Source: UBA11524 sp051883695 (GTDB lineage Bacteria; Bacillota; Clostridia; Christensenellales; Aristaeellaceae). From it: a stretch of DNA of 64,000 nucleotides. The stretch is from positions 1 to 64,000 of the forward strand of contig JBJEUF010000163.1 of assembly GCA_051883695.1 (NCBI GenBank), in the 5' to 3' direction. Below, in pieces: positions 42,418 to 49,522 of this stretch. The notes beneath the pieces were generated by a model. The model made no database searches. It was not told the DNA's origin and was given only the letters and a program-made list of their open reading frames with translations. Position numbers and translations under genes: made by a program. The number at the start of each line of letters is the position of its first letter. Position 1 is the first letter of the stretch.

Positions 42418-44382
42418 TTATTCAAACACAGCGGTCAGCTTGACCGTTCGGGTAAAGGTAAAGACGGTTGTTTCGGCGGAGGCGTCCTCGACCTGACCGT
42501 AGCTGCTGGAAACCGTCCAGCCGGCGAAGCGCCTGCCCTCGGCGGGGACGGCGGTTACGGTGATGCCGAATTCCGGGAAGTACTTCACGGAGGTTGTCTT
42601 TTCGATGGGCGTTTCCTCCCGGCTGTTGATGAGGATCGTGCCCTCGCCCTCGATCTTGAGGGTGAGAGTGACGGGATTGCTCAGCTCGAAGGGCTGCTTG
42701 AGGATGTCGAGGAAGCGGTCGTACCGACCGCTAAAGTAGGTGCGGATGTTCTTGAGGTGGGTGGAGAAATGGTTGGTCGGGTTCCAGGTGACCCACTGGG
42801 GCCCGAAGCGGAGCAGGGTGTCCGCCTGATAGGGCAGGTACCGGTCCGTCATTTCGTCCAGCAGCGCCCCGGCGCGGGCCTTGCTGAAGTAGAGGTTGCG
42901 GATGTCGCAGGCGGCGCTGACGAACTCGCCGAGGAATTCCTCGCTCTGGATCAGCGAATTGAACAGCAGCCCCGGGTGACGCCATTTGTAATCCGTGGTG
43001 GTCAGGACGGGCGTGATGTTGTCCTCGCCGAAGGTGGCGCCATTGTTATAGATGCCGGAGGAAAAATCCGTGTCGTAGAGCATCATGCGCCATTTGCCGT
43101 CAGCATAGGGGCTGTCATCCTCGCCGGGCACGCGAACGCGCCACATCTGCCAGTTGTTGTTCTGGAAGGGGCCGTCCTGGTTGCCAATGTAGAGCTGCAG
43201 CGCGCAGTAATCCGCAAAGGAGCCCATGTCCAGCATTTCACAGGCTTTGGCGTACTTCTCCGGGTCGGACATGTCGCTGTAGGCGATGTAGTTGAGCATC
43301 TCGTCAAACAGCGCGATGTCCTCCTCCTCACCGTCGTCGATTTCGCCGACCTTGACGGTGACCACATTGTCATTGTTGATGCCGTAGTGATAGTCGATGT
43401 AGTTGTCGGAATATTCCTCGTTCAGCGTGTACAGGCCCCAGTATTCGCCGTTGATGAAGGCGATGACGGGCAGATTGGCGGCGGTGTCAAAGCGCATTCC
43501 CTCCGCCAGACGCTGGATGAAGGGATCGCGGATCTTGCCGAAATCGCAGTCGTTGCCGCCGTTGCGCAGCGTGAAGGACTTGTACTTCTTCACGGCCTTG
43601 CCGTCGGATTCCTTCAGATTGCCGGGGAAGAGCTCGTACTTGACGTTCTTCTCGCCGTAATCTGCCCGGGCGATCAGGCGCAGGGACTTCTGATTGCCGC
43701 CGCGGGAGGCGCCGCCCTTGATGCGCACGCCCATGTCCTGCGTGAAGCCCTCGCCCTCGGCAGGCAGGAAGGTGACGGTGACGGGGCGCTCCCAGGCGTC
43801 GCCGCGCTGGGTGTAGTTGGCGGTCCCCTGCCAGGACTCGAAGGCTTCGGTCTGATCCTTGACCCACTCGTCGTAGACGCGCCCGGTGACGTAGATGCCC
43901 GTGTCGTAATCGAACAGGTGGCTGGGGTCGATGGCCAGGAACACCAAAGCGGTATCGCCGTAGAGCTCCTGCCGGTTATAGCCGATGAAGTAGGTGCCGC
44001 TGACCACCGGGCTGCGGGTGCCCTCGGGCATGATGGCGACGGCGCGGATGATGTGCGCGGACGGGAAATCCATCTGGGGAACGTAGGTGTCGCCCAGCGT
44101 GATGCCCGTCCGATGGCTCATGGGATCGTCCTTTTCGGTCGTCCACAGGAGGGTGATCGTGCCGTCGTAGAGGGTGTCGGTTTCATCGGGGATGGAGCCG
44201 TCGGTGGTGTAGTAGATCCTCGCGCCGCTCACGTCGCAGGTGATTTCCAGCGGCATGGGGTACTCATAGAAGCCGCTGGCGAGGCTGAATGTGATTTTGC
44301 CGCGCTCCGCGAGGGCGGCGGCGCCAAACGCGCTCAGGCAGAGAAGCAGCAGGACGAGGGTGCGGCGGAACAGCTTTTTCAT
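42418..44382 (-). CDS. Secreted CotH-kinase family protein
   Basis: A 654-residue exported protein (signal MKKLFRRTLVLLLLCLSAFG). Residues about 28-135 form a chitobiase-like Ig-type domain (ARIYYTTDGSIPDETDTLYD). The CotH kinase core spans about 160-520: MGVRIKGGASRGGNQKSLRL, an RNGGNDCDFGKIRDPFIQRL motif, INGEYWGLYTLNEEYSDNYI, and the metal-binding WRMMLYDTDFSSGIY. The C-terminal ~85 residues are a divergent InlB B-repeat (FPEFGITVTAVPAEGRRFAG). CotH kinases phosphorylate secreted proteins such as spore-coat CotB and CotG. Whether this is the spore CotH or a surface kinase is open; the extra domains favour a surface role. It has a TTGACA promoter at 44418-44447. Confidence 0.88.
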   Translation of the reverse strand: MKKLFRRTLVLLLLCLSAFGAAALAERGKITFSLASGFYEYPMPLEITCDVSGARIYYTTDGSIPDETDTLYDGTITLLWTTEKDDPMSHRTGITLGDTYVPQMDFPSAHIIRAVAIMPEGTRSPVVSGTYFIGYNRQELYGDTALVFLAIDPSHLFDYDTGIYVTGRVYDEWVKDQTEAFESWQGTANYTQRGDAWERPVTVTFLPAEGEGFTQDMGVRIKGGASRGGNQKSLRLIARADYGEKNVKYELFPGNLKESDGKAVKKYKSFTLRNGGNDCDFGKIRDPFIQRLAEGMRFDTAANLPVIAFINGEYWGLYTLNEEYSDNYIDYHYGINNDNVVTVKVGEIDDGEEEDIALFDEMLNYIAYSDMSDPEKYAKACEMLDMGSFADYCALQLYIGNQDGPFQNNNWQMWRVRVPGEDDSPYADGKWRMMLYDTDFSSGIYNNGATFGEDNITPVLTTTDYKWRHPGLLFNSLIQSEEFLGEFVSAACDIRNLYFSKARAGALLDEMTDRYLPYQADTLLRFGPQWVTWNPTNHFSTHLKNIRTYFSGRYDRFLDILKQPFELSNPVTLTLKIEGEGTILINSREETPIEKTTSVKYFPEFGITVTAVPAEGRRFAGWTVSSSYGQVEDASAETTVFTFTRTVKLTAVFE

Positions 44383-44417
44383 GGCGATATGCTCCCGTTG
44401 GTGTGATTTGTGTTTTC

Positions 44418-44447
44418 ATTATCCCACATCAGCCATCCGCGTGTCAA
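44418..44447 (-). promoter_or_regulatory. Sigma-A-type promoter for the cotH-like gene
   Basis: On the minus strand, TTGACA (44442-44447) and GATAAT (44418-44423) are 18 nt apart, 36 nt upstream of the start. Confidence 0.7.
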
Positions 44448-44525
44448 TGGACAGACTGGCAGACGAATATGCGATATTTGCCCGCTTATCATCAAAAATT
44501 GCGGCCTCCGTCCGGGAAGCCGCAT

Positions 44526-44737
44526 AGACTGTCAAAATAGCCCTGGGAGGTGTCGGAGGGCCCGCAGACCCTCTGACTGGATTCGTATCGACCGGCTTTG
44601 CCGGTCGGGCGGGGCGTTTCCGGCTCTGCCGGAAACTTTCCTTACACGGAGGAACGGCCGTCGGGGCTGCTTGCAGCCCTGACAGTGACGGAGTGCAATG
44701 CCTCGAAAAAGTGCCTGAAGCACTTTTTCGACACGCT
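44526..44737 (+). repeat. Five-hairpin intergenic element, family 2, copy 2
   Basis: A 212-bp copy of 8825-9035. Most differences fall in loops or wobble positions: CCGGCTCTGCCGG for CCGGCTAAGCCGG, GTGCCTGAAGCAC for GTGCTTTAGGCAC, and GTCGGGGCTGC still pairing with GCAGCCCTGAC by G:U. One stem (GAGGGCC/GACCCTC) has a mismatch. The 33-bp flanking hairpins of copy 1 are missing. It fills most of the 391-bp gap. Confidence 0.9.
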
Positions 44738-44773
44738 GTGCGGCCTCCTGTTTCGGATACCGCAATACGTCTT

Positions 44774-45703
44774 TCATTTCCCGTAGGCCTCCACAAACCG
44801 CTCCGTGCCGGTGATGATTTCCTCCGCGCTCAGCCGCCCGGAAAGCTCCAGCACCTTGATGGGGCTTTGCAGGATGTACGGGCGGTAGGGTGACAGCACG
44901 TCGCCCGGCAGCGTGCAGGGCGCGTAGTGATCCAGCGCGTCCACCGCGTCGTGGATGTGCATGCCCACGATCATCTTCGCCGCCTTTTCGGACAGCGGGA
45001 GCGCCTGCAGCCCCATTTCCTCCATCATGATGCCGTGTCCCGTGTCCAGCCAGATGCCCACCGGACTGCCCCAAAAGCGTTCGGCAATCAGGTCGAACTC
45101 GCCAAAAACCGGACACTGATGGCACATGGCCCGGTTCTCCATGCCCAGCTTCACGGGCAGGTCATGCCGGGCGACGTAGGTTGCCAGCTCGTCGATGGAC
45201 TTCATCATCCGCTCCAGATAGGGCTGTGCCTGCCGCGCGGCGAGCATGCGGGCATGGAGCGCACGGTATGCTTCCGTGTCCGTCTGATGCGCCTTGATGA
45301 GCGCCTTGAGCGGCACGTCGAAGACCTGCGGATCAAGAGGCACCTCCGTGGGATGGAAAACCACCGCGCCGGCGCCCAGCACACAGGCCCATTCCACGCT
45401 GCCCTTGGCCAGCTCCACGGCCTGCTGGCGGAGGGCTTCGTCCTCATAGCCCAGCATGACCGAATCCGTGTCGAAGCGCTTGTCGAGGGTTTTGGGGAAA
45501 ACGTTGTGAACGCTGGATACAGCAATGGCGCCCTCGGCAATGCGGCGGCGAATGCCGCTGATCCACTCGGGGCGCACCTGATAATTCAGCTCCACGCGGG
45601 TAAAGCCCAGCGCGAGGAGCTGGTCGATCAGCTCCTCGCCGGAATGGGCCTTGCGGAAGTTCCACATGGTGGAGATGGCGAGATCGGCTTTGGTGAAGGA
45701 CAT
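44774..45703 (-). CDS. Sugar-phosphate isomerase/epimerase, TIM-barrel
   Basis: A 309-residue protein of the xylose-isomerase-like TIM-barrel superfamily. Barrel features include LALGFTRVELNYQVRPEWIS, AVSSVHNVFPKTLDKRF, AGAVVFHPTEVPLDP, VKLGMENRAMCHQCPVFGEF (metal-binding Glu), GIWLDTGHGIMMEEM (Asp and His) and MIVGMHIHDAVDALDHYAPC. These supply a plausible Glu/Asp/His metal site. It could act as an inosose isomerase or dehydratase, or on another keto-sugar, but the substrate cannot be assigned. It is a single gene with GGAGG about 10 nt before the ATG. A family 2 repeat lies just beyond its stop. Confidence 0.8.
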   Translation of the reverse strand: MSFTKADLAISTMWNFRKAHSGEELIDQLLALGFTRVELNYQVRPEWISGIRRRIAEGAIAVSSVHNVFPKTLDKRFDTDSVMLGYEDEALRQQAVELAKGSVEWACVLGAGAVVFHPTEVPLDPQVFDVPLKALIKAHQTDTEAYRALHARMLAARQAQPYLERMMKSIDELATYVARHDLPVKLGMENRAMCHQCPVFGEFDLIAERFWGSPVGIWLDTGHGIMMEEMGLQALPLSEKAAKMIVGMHIHDAVDALDHYAPCTLPGDVLSPYRPYILQSPIKVLELSGRLSAEEIITGTERFVEAYGK

Positions 45704-45721
45704 GATGGCAGCCTCCTGTAC

Positions 45722-45750
45722 ATATATTCTGGACTACGCTTCATCTGCAA
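45722..45750 (-). promoter_or_regulatory. Possible promoter for the isomerase gene at 44774-45703
   Basis: On the minus strand, TTGCAG (45745-45750), 17 nt, then ATATAT (45722-45727). The -10 box is imperfect. Confidence 0.35.
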
Positions 45751-45816
45751 TGTGTCATTCGTACAACACATACCATACGCCGTCATCGTCGCTCCGCACC
45801 CGGCTGATACCCATTG

Positions 45817-46461
45817 TCATCCGCGGCTATTGTAGTCCTGATCGATGCTTTCCTTCCAATCCGCACGGATTTCGCGGCAGCACCGGGCCATGTGAACGGC
45901 TGCGTTCAGGGCGTCGAAATTCGTCTGGATCCCCTGGGCGTCATTGTGGAAGTTGGCGGCTCTGTCGGCGCTGATGCCCATGCGGGAGGCTGTGCCGACC
46001 GCGTCGATGTTCGCGCCCAGGAACAGGAACTCCCAGCCGTACTTCTCCTTCTGCCGGGTGATGAGCTGCTTCACCCTTTCAGCCGTGTAGCGATGGCTGG
46101 CGTTTTCCAGGCCGTCGGTGGTGATGACGAAGAGCGTGTGGTCCGGCACATCCTCCTCGCGGGCGTACTTGTGGACGTTGCCGATGTGGTGGATGGCATC
46201 CCCGACCGCATCCAGCAGCGCGGTGCAGCCGTAGGGGCAGTAATCGTTGCAGGTCATGGGTTTGACATCGGTCACGCTGACGCGGTCATGGAGCACAACG
46301 CTCTCCTCGTTGAACAGTACGGTGGAGACATAGGCTTCGCCCGGCTCGCGCTGCTGCTTTTCGATCAGGGAGTTGAAGCCGCCGATGGTGTCTGCCACCA
46401 TGCCGGCCATGGAACCGCTGCGGTCAAGGATGAAAACCAGCTCCGTCAGATTCTTCTTCAT
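45817..46461 (-). CDS. VWA-domain protein (TerY-like)
   Basis: A 214-residue cytoplasmic von Willebrand factor A domain. The MIDAS metal motif DRSGSMAGM is at about residues 13-21 (LVFILDRSGSMAGMVADTIG). The conserved Thr lies in CPYGCTALLDAVGDAIHH, and the distal Asp in HTLFVITTDGLENAS. The family resembles TerY-type VWA proteins, which act with phosphatases, kinases or chelatases in stress and conflict-related operons. Start 46461 is chosen because GGAGG lies 9 nt upstream. It is 112 nt downstream of the macro-domain gene on the same strand. No ter genes, kinase or phosphatase is nearby. The partner is unknown. Confidence 0.87.
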   Translation of the reverse strand: MKKNLTELVFILDRSGSMAGMVADTIGGFNSLIEKQQREPGEAYVSTVLFNEESVVLHDRVSVTDVKPMTCNDYCPYGCTALLDAVGDAIHHIGNVHKYAREEDVPDHTLFVITTDGLENASHRYTAERVKQLITRQKEKYGWEFLFLGANIDAVGTASRMGISADRAANFHNDAQGIQTNFDALNAAVHMARCCREIRADWKESIDQDYNSRG

Positions 46462-46573
46462 GATGATATCCTCCTGTTTGATGTGATGTGGCGGTGTCCC
46501 GCCCTGCATCATGAGCATATCATCCTTCGGTGTTCTCCGGGTCGCTTTGCAGGCGACATTTCAGAAAAAAGCC

Positions 46574-47638
46574 TTACGCACCCTTCTCGCTGCCCAGCAG
46601 CGGCTGGTCGTAGTGCCACAGCGCCTGATTGATGATGTCCACATCGTACATGCCCCGGGTGATGAAGTATTCCAGAATCACGTCGAAGATGCTTGCGTGG
46701 TTCAGGCTGTATCCGGCCCGGGACAGCAGCTCGCGCGCTTGCGGAAGGTTCAGCTTCAGCGCCACGCAGAAGGCGGCTACGGTGGGCTTCCGGGGCGTAT
46801 AGCCCGGGTTGTTGCGGATCTTGCTGAACAGCTTGCGGTCGACGTTCGCGCGGCGGTAGCATTCCGCGTCCTTCATGCCGCGCTCGTCGATCAGCCGCAG
46901 CAGCAGGCCGGAGAACCCCTCATCCAGCTGGTGAAGCTGCCGGACGAGCTCGGCGGGCAGACCATCCTTCGTGCTGTCGGACGTGTGCTTTGCGTCGACG
47001 GCGCTTTCCTGAACCGGTTCATAAAGGCGGTAGCTGCACAGGGGCATATTGTCCGCAGCGCGCGTTTCATCAATGGAGGCCTGGCGGCGGGCAGTATGCT
47101 GATCCACATAGTGCTGGTCGATGAACTGCTGCACGTCCCGGAACAGCTTGTCGCTGAGCACGTAGGATTCCCTGTCGTACACAACAAGGTAAACCGTCAT
47201 GTCGTGCTCGGCCAGGAAGGCGCGGATGGTCTGCATGGCCACCTGCATGGCTTCTGCCTTGGGGTAGCCGTATTTGCCGGTGGAGATGAGCGGAAAGGCA
47301 ATGGATTCAAAGCCCCTTTCCGCAGCCAGCTGCAGCGCCTCCCGGTAGCAGGCGCGCAGCAGGGTTTCCTCGCCGTAGCTTCCGCCGCGCCAGACGGGCC
47401 CGGCTGTGTGGATCACATACCGGCAGGGCAGGTTGTAGGCTTCGGTCAGGGTGGGTTCTCCTGTGCGGATGCCGCCCTTGCTCCGCAGCGCCCCCAGCAG
47501 AGAAGGGCCCGCCTTTCGGTGAATGCTGCCGTTCACGCCGCCGTTTGGCGTGGGCGTTCCGGGGTGCGCGCTGCCGGCAGTGACGATGGCGTCCACCTCC
47601 ATGCGTGTGATGTCTTCCCGGATGATTTGCAGGGGCAT
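46574..47638 (-). CDS. Macro-domain protein with C-terminal HTH-like domain
   Basis: A 354-residue protein. Residues 1-155 are a macro domain that would bind ADP-ribose or related ligands: ITRMEVDAIVTAGSAHPGTP, a Gly-rich GGVNGSIHRKAG loop, YVIHTAGPVWRGG and FPLISTGKYGYPKAEA. Residues about 240-350 are a conserved helical module (DAECYRRANVDRKLFSKIRN, then LELSRAGYS-like LLSRAGYSLNHASIFDVILE and YFITRGMYDVDIIN) that resembles an XRE-type helix-turn-helix often attached to Clostridial proteins. The combination suggests an ADP-ribose-responsive regulator or hydrolase. ATG 47638 has GGGAGGTGAT just upstream. It is the first gene of a pair with the VWA gene. Confidence 0.87.
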   Translation of the reverse strand: MPLQIIREDITRMEVDAIVTAGSAHPGTPTPNGGVNGSIHRKAGPSLLGALRSKGGIRTGEPTLTEAYNLPCRYVIHTAGPVWRGGSYGEETLLRACYREALQLAAERGFESIAFPLISTGKYGYPKAEAMQVAMQTIRAFLAEHDMTVYLVVYDRESYVLSDKLFRDVQQFIDQHYVDQHTARRQASIDETRAADNMPLCSYRLYEPVQESAVDAKHTSDSTKDGLPAELVRQLHQLDEGFSGLLLRLIDERGMKDAECYRRANVDRKLFSKIRNNPGYTPRKPTVAAFCVALKLNLPQARELLSRAGYSLNHASIFDVILEYFITRGMYDVDIINQALWHYDQPLLGSEKGA

Positions 47639-47730
47639 TCGGATCACCTCCCGTTGGATCAACGTTTTTTCACCGGTATATCACAATCAATGAGCCAATC
47701 CCGAATACTGCACAAAGCTGCTGCGTTCAA

Positions 47731-47878
47731 CCTCATCCGACCTTGCTCCGCTCGGCCACCTTCCCCAAAGGGGAAGGCTTGGAAGCGCTCACGGAATGCA
47801 TGAATCTGCTCAAATACAGAGGATGTAGTCTTTGCCTTCCCCTATGGGGAAGGTGTCACCCGCAGGTGACGGATGAGG
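47731..47878 (+). repeat. MITE-like palindromic element, family 5
   Basis: A 148-bp noncoding element. Outer arms are CCTCATCCG (47731-47739) and CGGATGAGG (47870-47878). It has two CCTTCCCC/GGGGAAGG hairpins (47759-47777 and 47835-47853) and a GTCACC/GGTGAC hairpin (47855-47870). Similar CCTTCCCC repeats are widespread in Clostridia genomes. It occupies the middle of the 351-bp gap between the macro and purC genes. Confidence 0.8.
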
Positions 47879-47989
47879 TCATGACACGCGCTGTTTTGTA
47901 TTTTCAAATTCGCTCATTCATAGTATATCACAAAAAACGGAAAATGAAAAGAGCGCCGCAGCGTGCAGCGCTCCGATGGGGCAGGAAAA

Positions 47990-48679
47990 TCAGGCGAAGA
48001 ACAGCTTGTTCAGCGTCATGGGATCGATATACTCGCCGTCCTTGTAAACGCGCATGTTGCCGGAAGCGATTTCGTCAATCAGCATCACGTTGCCCTCGGC
48101 GTCGTAGCCGAACTCGAACTTGATGTCGTACAGCTCCAGCCCCTTTTCCTTCAGGTCATCGGCAACGATCTTTGTGATCGCCTGGGTGGCGGCCTTCAGG
48201 TCGTCGTACTGCGCGGCGGTCATGACCCCCAGATCGACCAGACCGTCCTTGGTGACCAGCGGATCGCCCTTGGCGTCGTTCTTGAAGGTGGTTTCGACAT
48301 AGGCAGGCAGATCCTGACCCAGCTCGCAGTAGTCGGAATAGCGACGGTAGAAGGAGCCCACGGCCTTATAGCGGCAGATGACCTCCAGACCCTTGCCAAA
48401 GACCTTCGCGGCCTTGACCTCCATGGTGGTGTCATCCAGATTCGCGCTCACATAGTGGGTGCGGATGCCGGCGGCGTTGATTTTCTCGAAGAAGTAGATG
48501 GACATGCGCAGATTCACATCCCCCACGCCCTCGATGGTCAGGCCAACGCTGTTCTCGCCGGGATCGAACACGCCGTCCTTGCCGGTGCAGTCGTCCTTGA
48601 ACTTCAGCAGGCAGTTGCCGTTGTCGAGTGCGTACACGTTCTTCGTCTTGCCGGTGTAAAGAAGCTTCAGATTCTCCAT
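47990..48679 (-). CDS. purC: Phosphoribosylaminoimidazole-succinocarboxamide synthase (PurC)
   Basis: A 229-residue SAICAR synthetase of purine biosynthesis, joining CAIR and aspartate with ATP. The typical start is KLLYTGKTKNVYALDNGNCL (glycine-rich ATP loop). Later signatures are EVICRYKAVGSFYRRYSDYC, LVDLGVMTAAQYDDLKAATQ and IKFEFGYDAEGNVMLIDEIA. A normal length for a bacterial PurC. It is a single gene on its own TTGCAA/TATAAT promoter, away from any other pur gene. No purine riboswitch is recognisable in the ~50-nt leader. Confidence 0.97.
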   Translation of the reverse strand: MENLKLLYTGKTKNVYALDNGNCLLKFKDDCTGKDGVFDPGENSVGLTIEGVGDVNLRMSIYFFEKINAAGIRTHYVSANLDDTTMEVKAAKVFGKGLEVICRYKAVGSFYRRYSDYCELGQDLPAYVETTFKNDAKGDPLVTKDGLVDLGVMTAAQYDDLKAATQAITKIVADDLKEKGLELYDIKFEFGYDAEGNVMLIDEIASGNMRVYKDGEYIDPMTLNKLFFA

Positions 48680-48731
48680 TTGCTACCTCTCCGTTCTGTA
48701 TGTCTGGTTGTTCTGGGGCAGACCATCCAGC

Positions 48732-48760
48732 ATTATACTGCCATTCATCGGTATTTGCAA
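48732..48760 (-). promoter_or_regulatory. Sigma-A-type promoter for purC
   Basis: On the minus strand, TTGCAA (48755-48760), a 17-nt spacer and a perfect TATAAT (48732-48737), 53 nt before the start. The rest of the 314-bp divergent gap to 48994 holds nothing recognisable except a weak TATGAT on the plus strand near 48934. Confidence 0.75.
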
Positions 48761-48993
48761 GCCCTTTTCGACGGGAATCCGAATTATTTGCAAAAGTCGG
48801 AACGGAACATTCGCTTTCCGGGCAGCTCGCCACCAGAATGTGCAGGCGAATCCTGTGAAGGGTCTCCTGTTGTTTTCATCCATTTCTAATCCAAAGCACA
48901 CCCGTTTCTCAGGACAAATCCGCCGGAATGCGGTATGATATCACCGTCAGCACGAAAGACTCGGCAGAGTCAGCATAGAAGGAGGATTTCCAT

Positions 48994-49284
48994 ATGGCTA
49001 CCAATAAGAACAACGGCATCTTTTCCCGCCTTTTCGGTACCCGCTTCATCGTCACCAGAAACGGTGCGCAGATCGTCAACCTGAGCCTGCTGTACTGCCT
49101 GATTGCCGCGATGACGGCTCCGTGGCTGTTTGTGGGCAGCCTGATTGCCGCCCTGGTGCTGGGCTACAAGTTCGGCTGTGAGCGCAACGCGGCGGACTTC
49201 GGCGACAGCTTCGACGAGGTTGTCCGGGAAGCCAAGGACAATGTGCGCAGTGCGGTGGACAGTATCAAGGGAAACCACCAATAA
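48994..49284 (+). CDS. Small membrane protein, DUF4342-like
   Basis: A 96-residue protein with a basic N-terminus (MATNKNNGIFSRLFGTRFIV), a hydrophobic hairpin or single long membrane segment (LLYCLIAAMTAPWLFVGSLI) and an amphipathic charged C-terminal helix. The order, a basic segment followed by a hydrophobic centre ending in LGYKFGCERN, resembles DUF4342 proteins, but the assignment is tentative. The start has AAGGAGG about 8 nt upstream. It has its own terminator. It could be a membrane-stress or shape factor; nothing in the context tells. Confidence 0.7.
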   Translation: MATNKNNGIFSRLFGTRFIVTRNGAQIVNLSLLYCLIAAMTAPWLFVGSLIAALVLGYKFGCERNAADFGDSFDEVVREAKDNVRSAVDSIKGNHQ

Positions 49285-49292
49285 CCCCAACG

Positions 49293-49333
49293 AAACCGCC
49301 GGAGCGAACGAACGTGTACGCTCCGGCGGTTTT
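49293..49333 (+). terminator. Rho-independent terminator after the DUF4342-like gene
   Basis: AAACCGCCGGAGCG (49293-49306) pairs with CGCTCCGGCGGTTT (49319-49332), with a T run included. Confidence 0.85.
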
Positions 49334-49522
49334 GGGTTTTGCTTGCTGGCGGGAGGATCAGTTGGCGTATGTGATCTTGTTCACAAACAGCAGGAATTCC
49401 ACCCGTCTTGTGGTCTTTCAACGGTACATAATCGCAGTTGGCTAAGGTAATGCCTTGACTTTATTTGTCTGTGTTGCCTTTGCATTGTTTGATATTGCCA
49501 TTACATTTCCAATATATGCCAC

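Noticed and set aside
47743..48123. Short plus-strand open frame covering the MITE-like element
   Set aside because: It spans the palindromic element and the antisense of purC, has no ribosome site of note and no recognisable motif.
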